A stretch of 31,764 bases of DNA, from positions 23,693,501-23,725,264 of the forward strand of contig NC_088303.1 in assembly GCF_032854445.1 (NCBI RefSeq), written 5' to 3'. Position numbers and translations under genes: made by a program. The notes beneath the pieces were generated by a model. It ran no database searches, was not told where the DNA came from, and worked only from the letters and a program-made list of their open reading frames with translations. This stretch comes from Liolophura sinensis (Eukaryota; Mollusca; Polyplacophora; Chitonida; Chitonidae). Within the stretch, counting starts at the first letter, position 1. Each line of letters opens with the position of its first letter. This document shows, in pieces, positions 8,860-21,183 of the stretch.

Positions 8860-11800
8860 CTACCCGACGTTTAACTCATCTGGCTAATATTGTTGCTATT
8901 TTATGTATGGTCGGTAATATCCGGTACATCTTTCGGTGAACGGGGGCAAACGATTTATGAACGATTCTCGACAAGCTGTTGATCAAATTTGTACATAAGC
9001 CACAACTCTGTCGTAAATAAACTATCATGAAGTCGACACCATGTTTCTTGTTACGTTCTTCACACGGGTTGGATTTTGTTACCTCTCACACGCATGACAA
9101 TAACATTGTCGTCTATGTCTTCCGGTGTAAGTGTCCTAAAACCTTCGCTGTAGGTCATTGCTATGCCACATTGTTAGTGAATAATATCGCCCTCAGATAC
9201 CTCATAATGAACAAGCCCATCGTCATAACAAAACGTTTGTGTTTTACTCATTCCCGATATAGCTCACCTAAATCATTTTAGTAGTGAGTGTTTTGTCACG
9301 TACGTCTATAACTGTGTAGAATTACATCCCTGGTTTTTGAAATTAAATTTGCCTGAATAATTTGCTCCTTCACTCCGAGGACGGTAAATCATTTCCATGT
9401 CACAGTTCACGTAACATGAGGAGCATAGCCAAGAAAGATAAATATGGAGGACGAAGTTTGCCAGTTCAGTTTTCATACTAATCATATAGGTCGTCCGAAG
9501 TGAGAAGACGGACAGATCTGGAACGAAGTCAGTTTTGGGTATGTGAGTTCGCCACGTACAGGTCGAATAGCTCAACACAACCACGGTGTTTGCTAACACT
9601 TTTGCTTGTAAAGAGAGGAAACTGTTTGGTATCTTAACCGTGCCGGTCATCTTCCAAATCTACGGCTGGAATAAACATAAGGCTGCCCTGCTGCACTCAT
9701 CTCTGTCCTGAATGTGTTTAATCCTTTTGCGACTAGCTATAGATATTGTTTAAGAGTTGATTGCGCAATTGCGGAGGAAGATTGGTTGGTTTTGCCTTCC
9801 ATACATTTATGTCTTTCATGCTAGCCCGTCAAAATAACGCTGCATGTTTCATGTAAATGTAATAATTGTGTTCATGGTTAATTTATCAACCAAACAATAC
9901 TGTATAATTTGACAACGCAATTGAATTATGGGCCAACAGTTAATGTTATAGTTTTGTATGGCGTAACCCTGTAAACTACGCGACTAAATAACATGATATA
10001 ATGGACAAATGAACACTATAATGTACTTGCATTATTTAACTTGTCCACCACGATATGCATTAAAAGTCATCACTAACTCTGAAGTGAAGATCGTTACGTT
10101 CCCATTTCATGAGTTTCCGATGAATGCAGATCGATCAGCCTGAAAGGCAATCCAGAAGGATAATTACGGATTTCACTTTAATTCGAAACCCTATACGGTG
10201 CAAGATGAAATTAATTTATAGTGTGTATCATTTTGATGTAAATAGCTTACAAAAATGAACCAGGATGGAAAGTGCACTTGGCTCATACGACAGCACGAGG
10301 TCAGGGTGAACTGCCGAGCCGGAGAGAGCCATGCACCGCTCTTTGCGGGCAAATCAGATAACTCCTAATTTACAGCTGCAGCTGAATTTGTGAGAGCTGG
10401 ATTTGTTAACAAAACCGTATTGATCAAGGGCTGAAGTGCTGCTGAGAAACCGACGCTGCAGCAAATCTGCCAATCTGCTGGCGCATAGATTCTTCTGCAA
10501 GCCTGCTTAAAGGAAATCAAATACAGCGAGAAAAAGTCACTTCGGCTCAACATTATTTTTTTTACCTTACCTTTTGCCATAGGGTAAAATTTTGGAACCA
10601 CAGAAAATGCTACTCTGATAAACTGCCGTCATGTAATTTTTGTTTTAGATGAATGCATATTCACCTTTTTATGAAATTTCATTAATAATTTTCCCTAGCA
10701 GAGGTGTATATATGAATGAAACTCAGTGTGGAAGGAGGACAAGTGAAGAATGTATGACTGACTGAAAGACAAACATGGGATGTGCAACTGTGGCTACATG
10801 GTAACAAAGCCTTTCAGAGTTGTCGCCCTTACTATACATCTCATTACTAACACCTCTATGACGCTCTCAAAGCTAGATTTATTGGACAAATTTACTTTCT
10901 CGCTTGTTTTTTGTATTTCTTCCTGCATGTGTTTTGGGCTTTCAATTATTTTATGTTACAAACGTGTTTAATCTTGTTAAGAAAAACAGGAAATGCTTCA
11001 AGTATGCAGCAGGCAACACTAGGCAACATTTTCAGACTTTGACAGAAGTGTGTGGATACAAAGGTAAGAACTACATCCCCAGATGAGAATGCTCAAGCTG
11101 GTTCGGTCGCTGTTTGATGTCAGGAGACAAATGATTAGTGTTTTTAGCTAATCCACTAACTAGATTATGCAGTTACCATACCATAATAAACAAAACGAAG
11201 TATTCCTTTGTCTCCTATTTGTAACGAGCAGGAGGGTAACGAGTACTGAAATATTTGTAGTCACTGAAGTTTCAACCCCGACAACTGGACACTAAGTGTC
11301 CTGCCTTGATACAGTATAATGGAGACTGAGACTTGTGACCAAAAATCTTTCAGTGCTCATCCAATGGAATTTTTGCTATTATTTTAGAATGGACCAATCA
11401 ATTACATTTCACAAAATATTAACCTCGTTTGTTCACTTAATACCGTTCAAAATTGGTCATAAATTTTCTAAAATTTGTAAAACGTGTCGCACTATAACAT
11501 TATAATCATTTTAACACTATAAATATCTCAGGTACGACATTCTGGGGAATTACATAAGGCTTGATTTGATTTTCGAATATGGAATTTTTGACCCGAATCT
11601 CCTGAATAGCCTCGTTTAAAAATGCTGGACAGTTTGCTGGATGTCAACTATTTCCGTCATTCACCATTTTTGATTATTATCACTAATGTTATAGTGATCA
11701 TGAGTCTTACTATAATGGTGATTGCCGCAGTCACACATGCGCATTAGGCGCATATTCTCTGTTATTTCACCAGGAGTGGGGCCACATTATAAGCTTTGGT

Positions 11801-12142
11801 TAAGGTCACATATTGTGTCAAATAAAGCTTAAAGAAGATATTTTCTTCGCGTAAATGTTGCAAATCGACGTTCTCGCCGATACTTTGATCAGGGTAGTTC
11901 AAGGGGGGCAACTCTTTTACACATCTCAGCGTGTCAACATGGCTCACGCAGCCGGATTTCATGAACTGTCTGTGCAGTGATGTATTTGTTTTACACTCTG
12001 TGCATGTGAGTGTCGCACCGGTGTGCAGTAAACTGAAGTCTTAAACATTGCCGTCTGTGGATTTTTTTGTAAAATATAGCCAGTGCAGCCTGAAAGAACG
12101 GTGTGAACATGCATTTCAACCATTTGCCGTCTGTGGCTTTTT
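8860..12142. other. Upstream flank of the GPCR, no gene recognised
   Basis: Open frames of 60-114 codons occur on both strands (for example 9306-9650 minus, 10365-10601 minus, 11762-11962 minus) without family motifs or convincing splice pairs. A piece TTGCCGTCTGTGG followed by a T-run occurs at about 12048 and again at about 12124, the second bordering the SINE at 12143. Confidence 0.5.
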
Positions 12143-12472
12143 GAGTGATTGAGTCAGTGAGTGCTTGGGCTTTAACGTCGTAGTTAACAATTTTTTATTC
12201 ATATGACGACGAAGGAATCCTTAGAGCGCATGCGTCTTGTTGCAGGACGGATTTCCACCGCTGTTTTATCTAATCCTTCTTCACTGTGACGACTTGGCTA
12301 AAGCAAGTAACCCGTGCCATTATACTGATACGGGTCGCCCAGTCGTTGCATCTTAATGCTGAACGCCAATGATGGAAACTACAGCTTCCTCCTTAAATGC
12401 CTGACCCAGGATTGACCCTTGGTCTGCCGCTCCCGAACCGGGAAACTTTATCAACTCAGCGATCGGGGGCGG
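12143..12472 (-). mobile_element. tRNA-derived SINE, second family, near full length
   Basis: Read on the minus strand, the element starts CCGCCCCCGATCGCTGAGTT, which contains an A-box-like TCGCTGAGTTGATAAAG. A B-box-like GGGTCAATCCTGG follows about 45 bases later. The body contains CCCGTATCAGTATAATGGCA and GGTGGAAATCCGTCCTG, and the 3' end is ACGACGTTAAAGCCC followed by a CACTCACTGACTC-type tail. About 330 bp long, it is the complete form of the fragment at 1821-2035. Flanks TGTGGCTTTT and TGTGGACTTC may be a decayed target-site duplication. The end is of the type seen in molluscan SINEs with a conserved central domain, but I do not assign a named family. Confidence 0.82.
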
Positions 12473-12725
12473 TTGTGGACTTCTATAAAATGAAGCCAAT
12501 GTACTGAGACAATGCCAATGTACTGATACAATGCACTAATTGCTGTTCATTTTTATTACGCTATACCGCTGCACCAAGTGGGGAAGTTTTAAAAGTGTTT
12601 GGCCAGTTGCTATGATTTTGATACTTTTCACAGGATTCCGTCCGATGTCCCTATCTAGCGATCCTAGTTTCTGTGGAAAGACGAGGATAAACGCAAACCT
12701 GTTAAACACATGTCACAACACAAGG

Positions 12726-13236
12726 GGTAACAGCACCTGACACGTAACAGATATTAATGCACTTAACATGTAACAGGCATTATAGTACCTGACATGTTAC
12801 AGACATTATAGGCGTTACAGTACTGGCCGTTAAAGCACCTGGCAAATAATATGCGTTACAGCACCGCACAATTCATAATCGTTACAACGAGGGCCTCCGT
12901 AGCCGAAGTGGTTAGCACGCCAGCGCATCACGATGACCCAGGAGTCCCTCACCAATGCGGTCCCTGTAAGTTCAAGTCCAGCTCATGCTGCCTTCTTCTC
13001 CCCCTATGTTACTGGAAGAATTTCCCGCGTACGGTTGAGGGTTTTCCCCGTGCTTTTTCTGATTTCCTTCCACCATACTGCTGGTCATTGTCGTATACGT
13101 GGAATATTCTTGAGTACGGGGTAAACACCAATCAAATAAATAAATAAATAAACGTTTAAGTAATATACGTTACAGAAGCTGAAAATTAATCAGCGTTACA
13201 GCACATTGCAAGTAATAGTCGTTACAGAACCTGGCA
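12726..13236. repeat. 26-bp minisatellite interrupted by a SINE
   Basis: Short units beginning GTTACAG or GTAACAG and running on to CACCTGGCAAGTAATATGC recur from 12726 to about 12888 and again from about 13153 to 13236. Clean units are 26 bp (for example GTTAAAGCACCTGGCAAATA plus ATATGC near 12830). About seven decayed units lie left of the inserted SINE and three to four right of it. The half-units that flank the SINE fit together into one unit, which supports insertion into an array that already existed. Confidence 0.75.
12891..13152 (+). mobile_element. tRNA-derived SINE, main family, near full length
   Basis: The 5' part GGGCCTCCGTAGCCGAAGTG holds an A-box-like segment, and GTTCAAGTCC near 12970 is a B box. 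The body carries the family's core (TGGAAGAATTTCC..CGTACGG, TTTTCCCCGTGCT, CTGGTCATTGTCGTATACGT) and the 3' end TTCTTGAGTACGGGGTAAAC with an AATCAAATAAATAAATAAA tail. It is more diverged than the copy at 16148. It splits the 26-bp minisatellite. Apparent open frames at 12851-13147 and 12933-13124 are SINE sequence, not protein. Confidence 0.88.
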
Positions 13237-13957
13237 GGTCGAGCGGACAATTACACCGTGTGATCGTGGCTTAACGCCTTTATTCCAACAGTTGTATCAA
13301 CTAACGGCGCGATAGTAGTTGCCACATACTGATTCTATTTAGTTTTTGCAGCCTCCATATACAGTGTAGGATATCTGAGCTAGGTAGGTAGGACCTAAAG
13401 GTTTGTGACAATAGGGGTACTTAAAGGCTAGCGTCAGAGCGAACATCTACTCTGAACATGATTAAAAGATGTCTAAATTGATTCTTTCAAGGTACAAAAC
13501 ATTGTCTTGCTTGTGAGACACTACGATTTCAAATTTAACACCTTTTGTCTTTGTGCACATCCTGAGTGACGTCGAAACACACTTAGATCCCAGTCCGCTG
13601 CTAGCCTGTTTTCTATTCAACTCGTTAATTATACAGTGATATAATTCGTATAAAATATAAACAGCTACCTCAAATAGCTATCTAAAAGCATCTGATTGTT
13701 ATGCACTTAGTATTCTTCAGCTGATCTTTAAGTGGTTCAATTTCCTCTTTTAATGGCGACCGCTCATGTGAGATTCATAAAATGACTTCAACTGGAATGG
13801 ATGTATATTCGTTTTCATGGCTTAGAAATTTATATCTTTGACTTCACTGTCTTCATAAATGACTGTTTTTTTATCTGACTTATGAAATTAGGTCTTTGGA
13901 TGAGTTTGGGTGACACCGGAATCTTCATCGCATAGCAAACGGGATACAAGTACGGTA

Positions 13958-13992
13958 CTGGAAACCCACGACCACCCACAGGTTGCTGGCAG
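13958..13992 (-). mobile_element. Short fragment of main-family SINE core
   Basis: The segment GGAAACCCACGACC-ACCCACAGGTTGCTGGCAG is the reverse complement of the family core (CCAGCAACCTG.GG.TGGTCGTGGGTTTCC) seen in the copies at 16148 and 30930. Only about 35 bases are recognisable. Confidence 0.6.
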
Positions 13993-14435
13993 AGAAACAT
14001 TTATGAAATGTTATTCATGTCTTATTGACGGTGAATATGTTTCGTATCATAGCATTGAAAGCGTAATTGTTAAACATGCTCTGAAGACAACCATTTCAAG
14101 GAAAACGACGAGGTTCATTGTGAAAGCCTTTTTTCCAACTAACATCCGTTGTTGCCAAAAAAAAAAACGTAGAAAAATTTGAATATCCTACTTCATTTAA
14201 GTATAACTTTCATAAAGCTTCTTTAAACAGGAAAACCAATGTTTGAAGAAGGTTTGAATAAACTATGTAAAATCCCGGTACGAAACAGCCAAATTGTTCA
14301 ATGAAACTATAACCAGTTTTACTGAACTTTAAATATCAACATTGCCATGTGAAACGGGTACCGCTTGTGCAAGTCGAGGACAGCGTGCTTTTACCTCTCC
14401 GTTTTAAACAAAGTCCCATTATTTTCAACATAGGC

Positions 14436-14474
14436 TGTACGTGGGTAGGTCTTTCAGCAATCTGCGGAACGTCG
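14436..14474 (+). mobile_element. Short fragment of main-family SINE core
   Basis: GTACGTGGGTAGGTCTTTCA-GCAATCTGCGGA matches the core of the family (GTAAGTGGGAAGGTCTCCAGCAATCTGCGGA in the copy at 16148). The match fades after about 39 bases. Confidence 0.6.
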
Positions 14475-16134
14475 ATTAATCGATTAATATAGGTAGACAA
14501 TCTGCGTGCAATTTGGTACAAGCCACCTTACAAATTAAAAGTGTCTTCTGCGGTCTTGAGTACACTGCCTAAAAGGTGGGAATGGCAGATGGCTTACCCT
14601 AATCTACAGACTTCAGTAGTGTCTGTACTGTGGGAAAAGTGCACTGCGTGACCGGCGGAGTTTTAGCTTGGGATTACAGCGAGCTTATCCCGTGACAATG
14701 CGCAGAAGGACGGACGGGATGTGGGAGTGTTGGACAGAGGGCAGTTTAGGAAGGGAAACTGAGACCACGCGCAGATATCAGATTACCTGACTAACCAGAT
14801 CGGGATAAAAACTGGGCACAGAATCTGGCAGCTTTACGTCAATACTAAGCCAATCGGTTCTGATCACTGTCACGGCCATCTTTAGCATCTCGCGCTTGAC
14901 CCACTACAGGAACTTTCTCCTGCCGTTTATCTAGAGTAAAGGTTAAAAATAGCCGTCCAGGAATGAACAAAGTCCCACGGTCCGTGTATCTTAAAGGATA
15001 CCAAATAATTTTTAAAAGGATTTAGCGAGCTTTTAATTTAAAGCCTATATAAAAGGTAATATACGGATAACAAAAGTTTATTCTCATCCAATCCATCGAC
15101 AAAATCATCTGTTCAAATCAGTTGTAGGGCTACCGGTGTTTAGTAATTGAATAAAGACAGCCTGGGATATTTTCCGGGAAGAAGGTTCAAACTTGTGTGC
15201 GATGACGCTGGCAGTGAAAATGTCAGTTCGCAATATCTGTACGCCTACTATCTATTCTTGAATGGGATAGATGTTATTGATTAATCAAGCTTATACATGT
15301 ATATTACTGTTTTGGTTTGGCCTTTATCTTTGAGGTTATAATTGGAGGGGGGAGGCAAAATAGGATGCATACATGTGTTATTTGATTATTTAGTACTCTG
15401 CACCACATAGATCTAGCCTGAACTAAATGATCAGTTCAGAATGACATTAAACCGGGGAGTGATTCATGTATAGATATGCATTAGCTGTGTAGGCGAAATT
15501 CTTATCGTGAAGGTAAGCCACCAGACTTTCATTTGACAATTTCATATCATTAAGACAGAACAATAAAGCTTGGCTTCTTGATACGGCTCATCGCGACAGT
15601 AGCAGAGTTTCTTAGCAAAGAATTTCAACAATTTGCTTAGACAGCATTTAGATTGCATCTCAACAAATCACCACGATGATATTTGTATTTATTTATTTTT
15701 CGTGGTGTAGCTTTTTTACAAAATGTTTTTGTATATGTATACCGCTTTACTTTTCGGTTTCGATTACAATTCGAAGCTCGAATTTGTTTCAGCGTCTTGG
15801 CGGTGAGACCCTATCGCACTGAGATGACCTCGAGGCAAAAATCCCAGTGACCTGAAGTCTGTAATCTAGAGGGTGTCCGGAATGCGGGGGTGGGGACGGA
15901 ATGTGCCCCCCTCCCCTCCTCCTCTCCCCGCTCAATGTCAATTAGACCTGATAAACTACTCACACCGGACCAGATGGGCATATAGTTGTCCACTGTGCTA
16001 TCAGGTTTATCCGTCCCTGGAGAGAGAACACTTACAGCAGCTTGACGCTGAAAACGACTCTGTGCTATCTCAGGGATATATAATACAGGTAGTTCGTGAA
16101 GGTTGACTTTTACCGACTTCCTTATCTTGCTATT
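14475..16134. other. No gene recognised
   Basis: Apart from the SINE pieces at its edges I see no exon, motif or repeat here. A C-rich pyrimidine tract lies at about 15907-15930 (CCCCCCTCCCCTCCTCCTCT). Confidence 0.5.
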
Positions 16135-16442
16135 AAAGCTTCACTTTGGGGCCTCCATGGCTCAGTTGGTTAGCGCGCTGGCTCAGCGTAATAACCAAGG
16201 AGCCTCTCACAGGTGCGGTTGCTGTGAGTTCAAGTCCAGCTCATGCTGGCTTCCTCTCCTGCCGTAAGTGGGAAGGTCTCCAGCAATCTGCGGATGGTCG
16301 TGGGTTTCTCCCTCGCTCTGCCCGGTTTCCTCCCATCATAATGCTGGCCGCCGTCGTATAAGTCAAATATTTTTGAATATGGCGTAAAACAGCAATCAAA
16401 TAAATAAATAAATAAAATAAATAAATAAATAAAGCTTTACTT
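16135..16442 (+). mobile_element. Full-length tRNA-derived SINE with target-site duplication
   Basis: This is the best-preserved copy of the main family. The element spans about 16148-16430. Its head GGGGCCTCCATGGCTCAGTT-GGTTAGCGCG contains a canonical pol III A box (TGGCTCAGTTGG), and GTTCAAGTCC is the B box about 70 bases later. The tRNA-unrelated core includes AAGTGGGAAGGTCTCCAGCA, ATGGTCGTGGGTTTC, TCTGCCCGGTTTCC and AATGCTGGCCGCCGTCGT. The 3' end is CAATCAAATAAATAAATAAA with further AAAT units. A 12-bp duplication flanks it: AAAGCTTCACTT at 16135-16146 and AAAGCTTTACTT at 16431-16442. Its low divergence suggests it is one of the younger insertions here. Confidence 0.93.
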
Positions 16443-19132
16443 CAGGCAAAGTTTAAGTTACGTGTTCGGTTATTTTCAATTTTGGGAACAATTTTGCAGA
16501 AAATCACAGATTGTTGTTGGAGGGACATAGGCGTACATTATATCAGGCGAAAGATGACCCCAACAACATGTTTGAAAAGTCGATTTAAAGCAATAGACCA
16601 ACCCGGATCGTTTCCAGAAAGCGATTTTTGACTTCACTCAAACTTGACATCTCGATATAATATTCGAATAGAGCTCCAAGATTTTGTAACTCGTATGGTC
16701 TAAAAATATACGTTAAAATCACATTTTAAATTTTGACTTAAAACTGACTTTGTGGAGTGGGCCTACGGTCTTTTCAATTAAAATCTCAAGAATGAGTATG
16801 GAAATAATTGTTGTCTTAACCCCGTATACGCATGCATGCATATGTGACGGTCTCATGCAGATGGAGAGAAAGTTGTAACGTCTAATCCCAGCTTTCATTT
16901 TGAGTTATTTACACTACATGTATGTATAGGCATTAGGTGGTAAAAAAATTATCGCCTACTTGTTCAAAATAAAATTACTTTTCTTACGTGGTTATGTCAA
17001 GTAGGCCTACTCTATGGCTTTTGCCATTTGGCATGCCACTTTCGACGACACTGGGCTGCAGTGACCCGCACGCCCGTTTGTTTTCGCCAGGGTCAATACG
17101 TAACTGTGTCTTGTCCCATAGGCCTACTAGCTTTACTGCATTGTCAGAGAAATAGGAGATCTCGTATCGTACGTGCTTGTGTTCATACGTTTGGGAGTTA
17201 CTGTTATACTGGTGTTGTCCTGTGCCGGGTAATTGTCTACGGCAACCAATGAAGGCGTGGGTGGGTTTACCATTGACTCCACTAAATGGAATCTAATTTA
17301 ACGACTCAGAGGTGATGAAATTCTGAATTATTTTAACCTGTTGATGAATAAATGAGCTTTAAACTGTTCTGACGACGTGATAAACAATTCGCCTAGGTCA
17401 TTATCAGGAAGTCCCGTGATGGAATCAAAGTTAGACTAATCATGTCATATTGCCAATTCTTCACTGCGGTCGATATTTGCATAACTACGTATTCATAAGG
17501 AATAATAAATGCACTTGTGCTTACAAATTCAGCTGATCGCTTAAAATCCATTGCAAAATTGACATCTCTTCATCATCGGAACCCTCTAGAAACTTGTCCT
17601 TGCTTCGTTGAACACAGCAATTAGTGTTTTGTTTTGACTTTCTATGGTTTAAGGAATCCATGGACATTTTTATTTGACTCAGCATATTGATGCGAATTGT
17701 CTCTCAAACGAAATGGCATCAGAGTAGAATATGAATGCTACGAGGAGATGGGAAACTGGTACAATAATAAAATACCAAAGGGTACTGTTGATTTGATTGG
17801 TCCTGTATGATCACAAACGTGTGGAATGGCCGAATTCATGTCATGTAAACTGTATCATTTGCGCCTGACATATAAAGTACTGATCGATGCTAACGGTATA
17901 CTAGCGCTTTTCATCATCCGGCCATGATGGATGTTGACACCATCCTGATCGCATCTTTCGCGAATCTTGTTCGGTCGGTACACGAAGTCTCGTTTATACC
18001 GTTATACGCCACTTTAGCCTTTGTCGACACGGGAGCTGTAAACATTGCACGGGGTATAATCAGTTTGCTTACCTGGTAAGGCAGGTGTTGTGACGAGAAA
18101 AATATTAGTGAATGGTCTATCATTTGGATAACTCTGACTTATTCAAGCTAGTAAACAGGTTTCGCTTTCCCGTTTGTTATAGTAAGTGTATTAGTGTCAG
18201 TGGAAATGTAAAATCGTAACCGCATTCCGGAACAACCGATGACTTAAGTTCTCGCTAAAAGCTGAACTGATATTACAAATTAACCCTTGGTGGTGCCTAA
18301 ATTATAATGTATAATGTCTGTTGTAACTATACACTATATTTAGCACCTAATAGGGAATAATTGTGGTAACTGTCAAAACTCAATCTGCGCATTATTATGA
18401 TTATATGATCGAATTAGTAAACAAGCCGAGTGCCAAACCGTTTGTAAATATTTTTTTTTATTCCGAAAAATCAAACAAGGTTGGTCTCCAACAACGGGGC
18501 AATTGTTGTAAGTTACGATGAGTTTATGTGTGAATGTTAGTGTATGTCGCGGATAATTGTCCCTCATACTCGGATGGTACACCGATCTTGGCTGTATGAT
18601 CGGCGTATGATGTGAACATCTTCCTTTGATATTACGCCCTCTCTACGCGGATGTTCCGACCCACATACGTGCCAGATATATCATTAGGACCGAACGGTAC
18701 TGTATATGATATGACAAGTACTAATTTTATAGTGATATGTCGATAACCAGCCGATATTTGAACTATGTGTAGTCAGGTTATGAAGACTACCGGCCAATCC
18801 TAGACAGGGAAGTAATTAGGTTATCAAACAAGGTTTTATTTTAGCTTGATATGAGGTTGCACAAAATGGACGTGCACGCATGATTTTATTAAAATATTTG
18901 GACCATTTATTAAATGCACTGAAACCAACAGGAACAGATAGGCAGATTTAAATTAATGTAATCACTTTATGGCAGAGGAACAAATGCTTAGGCACTGTAT
19001 TCTAAGGTGATCTGTTCGGGTAATGTTAACAGGGTCGAGAATTTCGTTAATCTCTGAGTTTAGGATGAAGAGTTTCGCGGTAACGATGTCTCATTCCATT
19101 GCTTTGCAGTACTGTGTAATCGCTGACACAGA
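16443..19132. other. No gene recognised
   Basis: Sparse short frames only. A minus-strand CAG|GTAAGC donor-like site at about 18070 follows a short open stretch, but no matching exon structure was found. A small alternating purine-pyrimidine tract (ACGCATGCATGCATATGTG) lies near 16828. Confidence 0.5.
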
Positions 19133-20545
19133 GCTGACACTACGGCCCCAACCACTTCATACAATACTGACACCACGACCCAACCAGTCCATACACAGTG
19201 CTGACACTACGGTCCAACCACTTCATAGAGTACTGACACCACGACCCAACCCGTCCAAAAACAGTGCTGACACCACGACCCAACCAGTCCAGACACAGAG
19301 TGCTGACACCACGACCCAACCAATCCAGGCACAGTGCTGACACTACGGCCCAACCACTTCATACAGTACTGACACCACGACCCAACCAGTCCATACACAG
19401 TGCTCACACGACGGCCCAACCACTTCATACAGTACTGACACCACGACCCAACCCGTCCAAAGACTGTGCTCACACCACACGACCCAACCAGTACAGACAC
19501 AGAGTGCTGACACCACGACACAACGAGGTCCAGACACAGAGTGCTGACACTACGGCCTAACCACTTCACAGAGTACTGCCACCACGATCCGACCAGTTCA
19601 GACACAGAGTGCTGACACCGCGACACAACCAGTCCAGACACAGTGTTACAACCACGGTCCAACCACTTCATATAGTACGGACACCACGACCCAACCAATC
19701 CAGACATAGAGTGCTGACACCACGACACAACCAGTCCAGACACAGAATACTGACACCACGACCAACCAATCCATGCACAGAGTGCTGACACCAGGGCCAA
19801 ACAAATCCATACACAGAGTGCTGACAGCACGACCAAACCCACGTATATACAGAGTGCTGACACAACGACCAAAATTTCATACACAGAGTGCTGACACCAC
19901 GATCATACAAATCTATACACAGAGTGCTGTCACCACGAAACGACCAGTCCATACACAGAGTACTTGACACCACGACCAAATCAATGTATACACAATGCGA
20001 CACCATGGCCCAAACAATTCATACACAATGCACTGATACCACGACCAAACCAATGTATACGCAATGCCCACACCATGGCCCGAACACTTCATACACAAGG
20101 TACTGATACCACGACCAAACCAATGTATACACAATGCCGACACCACGGCGCAAACAATTCATACACAAGGTACTGATACCACGATCAAATCAATGTGTAC
20201 ACAATGCCCACACCATGGCCCAAACAATTCATACACAAGGTACTGACACCACGACTAAACCAATGTATACACAATGCTGACACCACGGCGCAAACAATTC
20301 ATACACAAGGTACTGACACCACGACTAAACCAATGTATACACAATGCTGACACCACCGCGCAAACAATTCATACACAAGGTACAGATACCACGACCAATC
20401 CAATGTATACACAATGCTGACACCAAGGCCCAAACAATTCATGCACAAGGTACTGACACCATGAACAAACCAATGTATACACAATGCTGACACCACGGCC
20501 CAAACAATTCATGCACAAGGTACTGACACCACGAACAAACCAATC
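19133..20545. repeat. Minisatellite of about 35-bp monomers with a 70-bp higher-order period
   Basis: About forty monomers of the type TGACACCACGACCCAACCAG plus TCCAGACACAGAGTGC fill 1.4 kb. The left part (to about 19900) alternates monomers ending CCACTTCATACAGTAC and CAGTCCATACACAGTGC, with dimer spacings of about 66-70. The right part alternates CCAAACAATTCATACACAAGG and ACCAATGTATACACAATGC, and CAAACAATTC or its variant falls at 20011, 20081, 20151, 20221, 20291, 20361, 20431 and 20501, exactly 70 bp apart. Long open frames on both strands (for example 225 codons at 19207-19884 minus) exist only because the repeats lack stops; their predicted proteins are low-complexity and belong to no family I know. 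Confidence 0.95.
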
Positions 20546-21183
20546 TGAAGAAGTCACGTACATGTACACTTAAATCTGAGACTAAGTGGTCGGCGTGATA
20601 TTTAAGCCAAAATGGTTTTTCACGTATTCGCACACATCTCATTTGTGTCATTATTTTATTGAAATTATGTTAATTACCAAAAGTAAATGACACATATTGT
20701 AAAAGAACACCGAGTGGATTGCAAAAATACGTCATGTTCCTAAGCGTATTGAGAAAAATACACCATCACATCTCGTTATGCTCTCACAGCCTCAACTGCC
20801 CACGCAGTCATGTTTTATTTTCTCATAAATTTACTGTGTTATTTCACCACACTGCTGTCAGCCATGGATGCTAAAACTGCAATGTTTTTACGCTCTTTAG
20901 CGGTTCTGTTACTTTTTAAAAGAACATAATATTGGCGCCATCAACAGATTTACATGTCCACTCATAGCATCGTGAAATTTGAAAAGCGATTGTTACATTC
21001 GCATTGTATGTGAACGTCTAACATAAAATCTTAGCGCAGAGAAATTATCCATTGCGTTTCTTGTTATTAAACTCATTAGCAAATGATTTCTGTCATGGAA
21101 TTACGGTGACTTATTAGTTCAATGCAATTTCATATGAATTTTTTGGGCATCTTCCTACATATACATACTAGTTATGCGGTTGC

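Noticed and set aside
10365-10601. 78-codon minus-strand frame (ICCSVGFSAALQPLINT and on)
   Set aside because: The composition looks somewhat protein-like, but I could match it to no family, and it has no clear exon borders.
11762-11962. 66-codon minus-strand frame (KELPPLNYPDQSIGENV and on)
   Set aside because: There is no recognisable domain, the length is within chance, and there are no supporting splice or promoter signals.
16148-16220. Possible functional tRNA gene (A box and B box present)
   Set aside because: The spacing and the continuing SINE core and AAAT tail show a retroposed SINE head. It does not fold as a complete tRNA with acceptor pairing that I can see.
19207-19884. 225-codon minus-strand open frame, and several others on both strands up to 20651
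   Set aside because: They are translations of the 35/70-bp minisatellite. The peptides are repeated strings with no family features, and frames are open on both strands at once.
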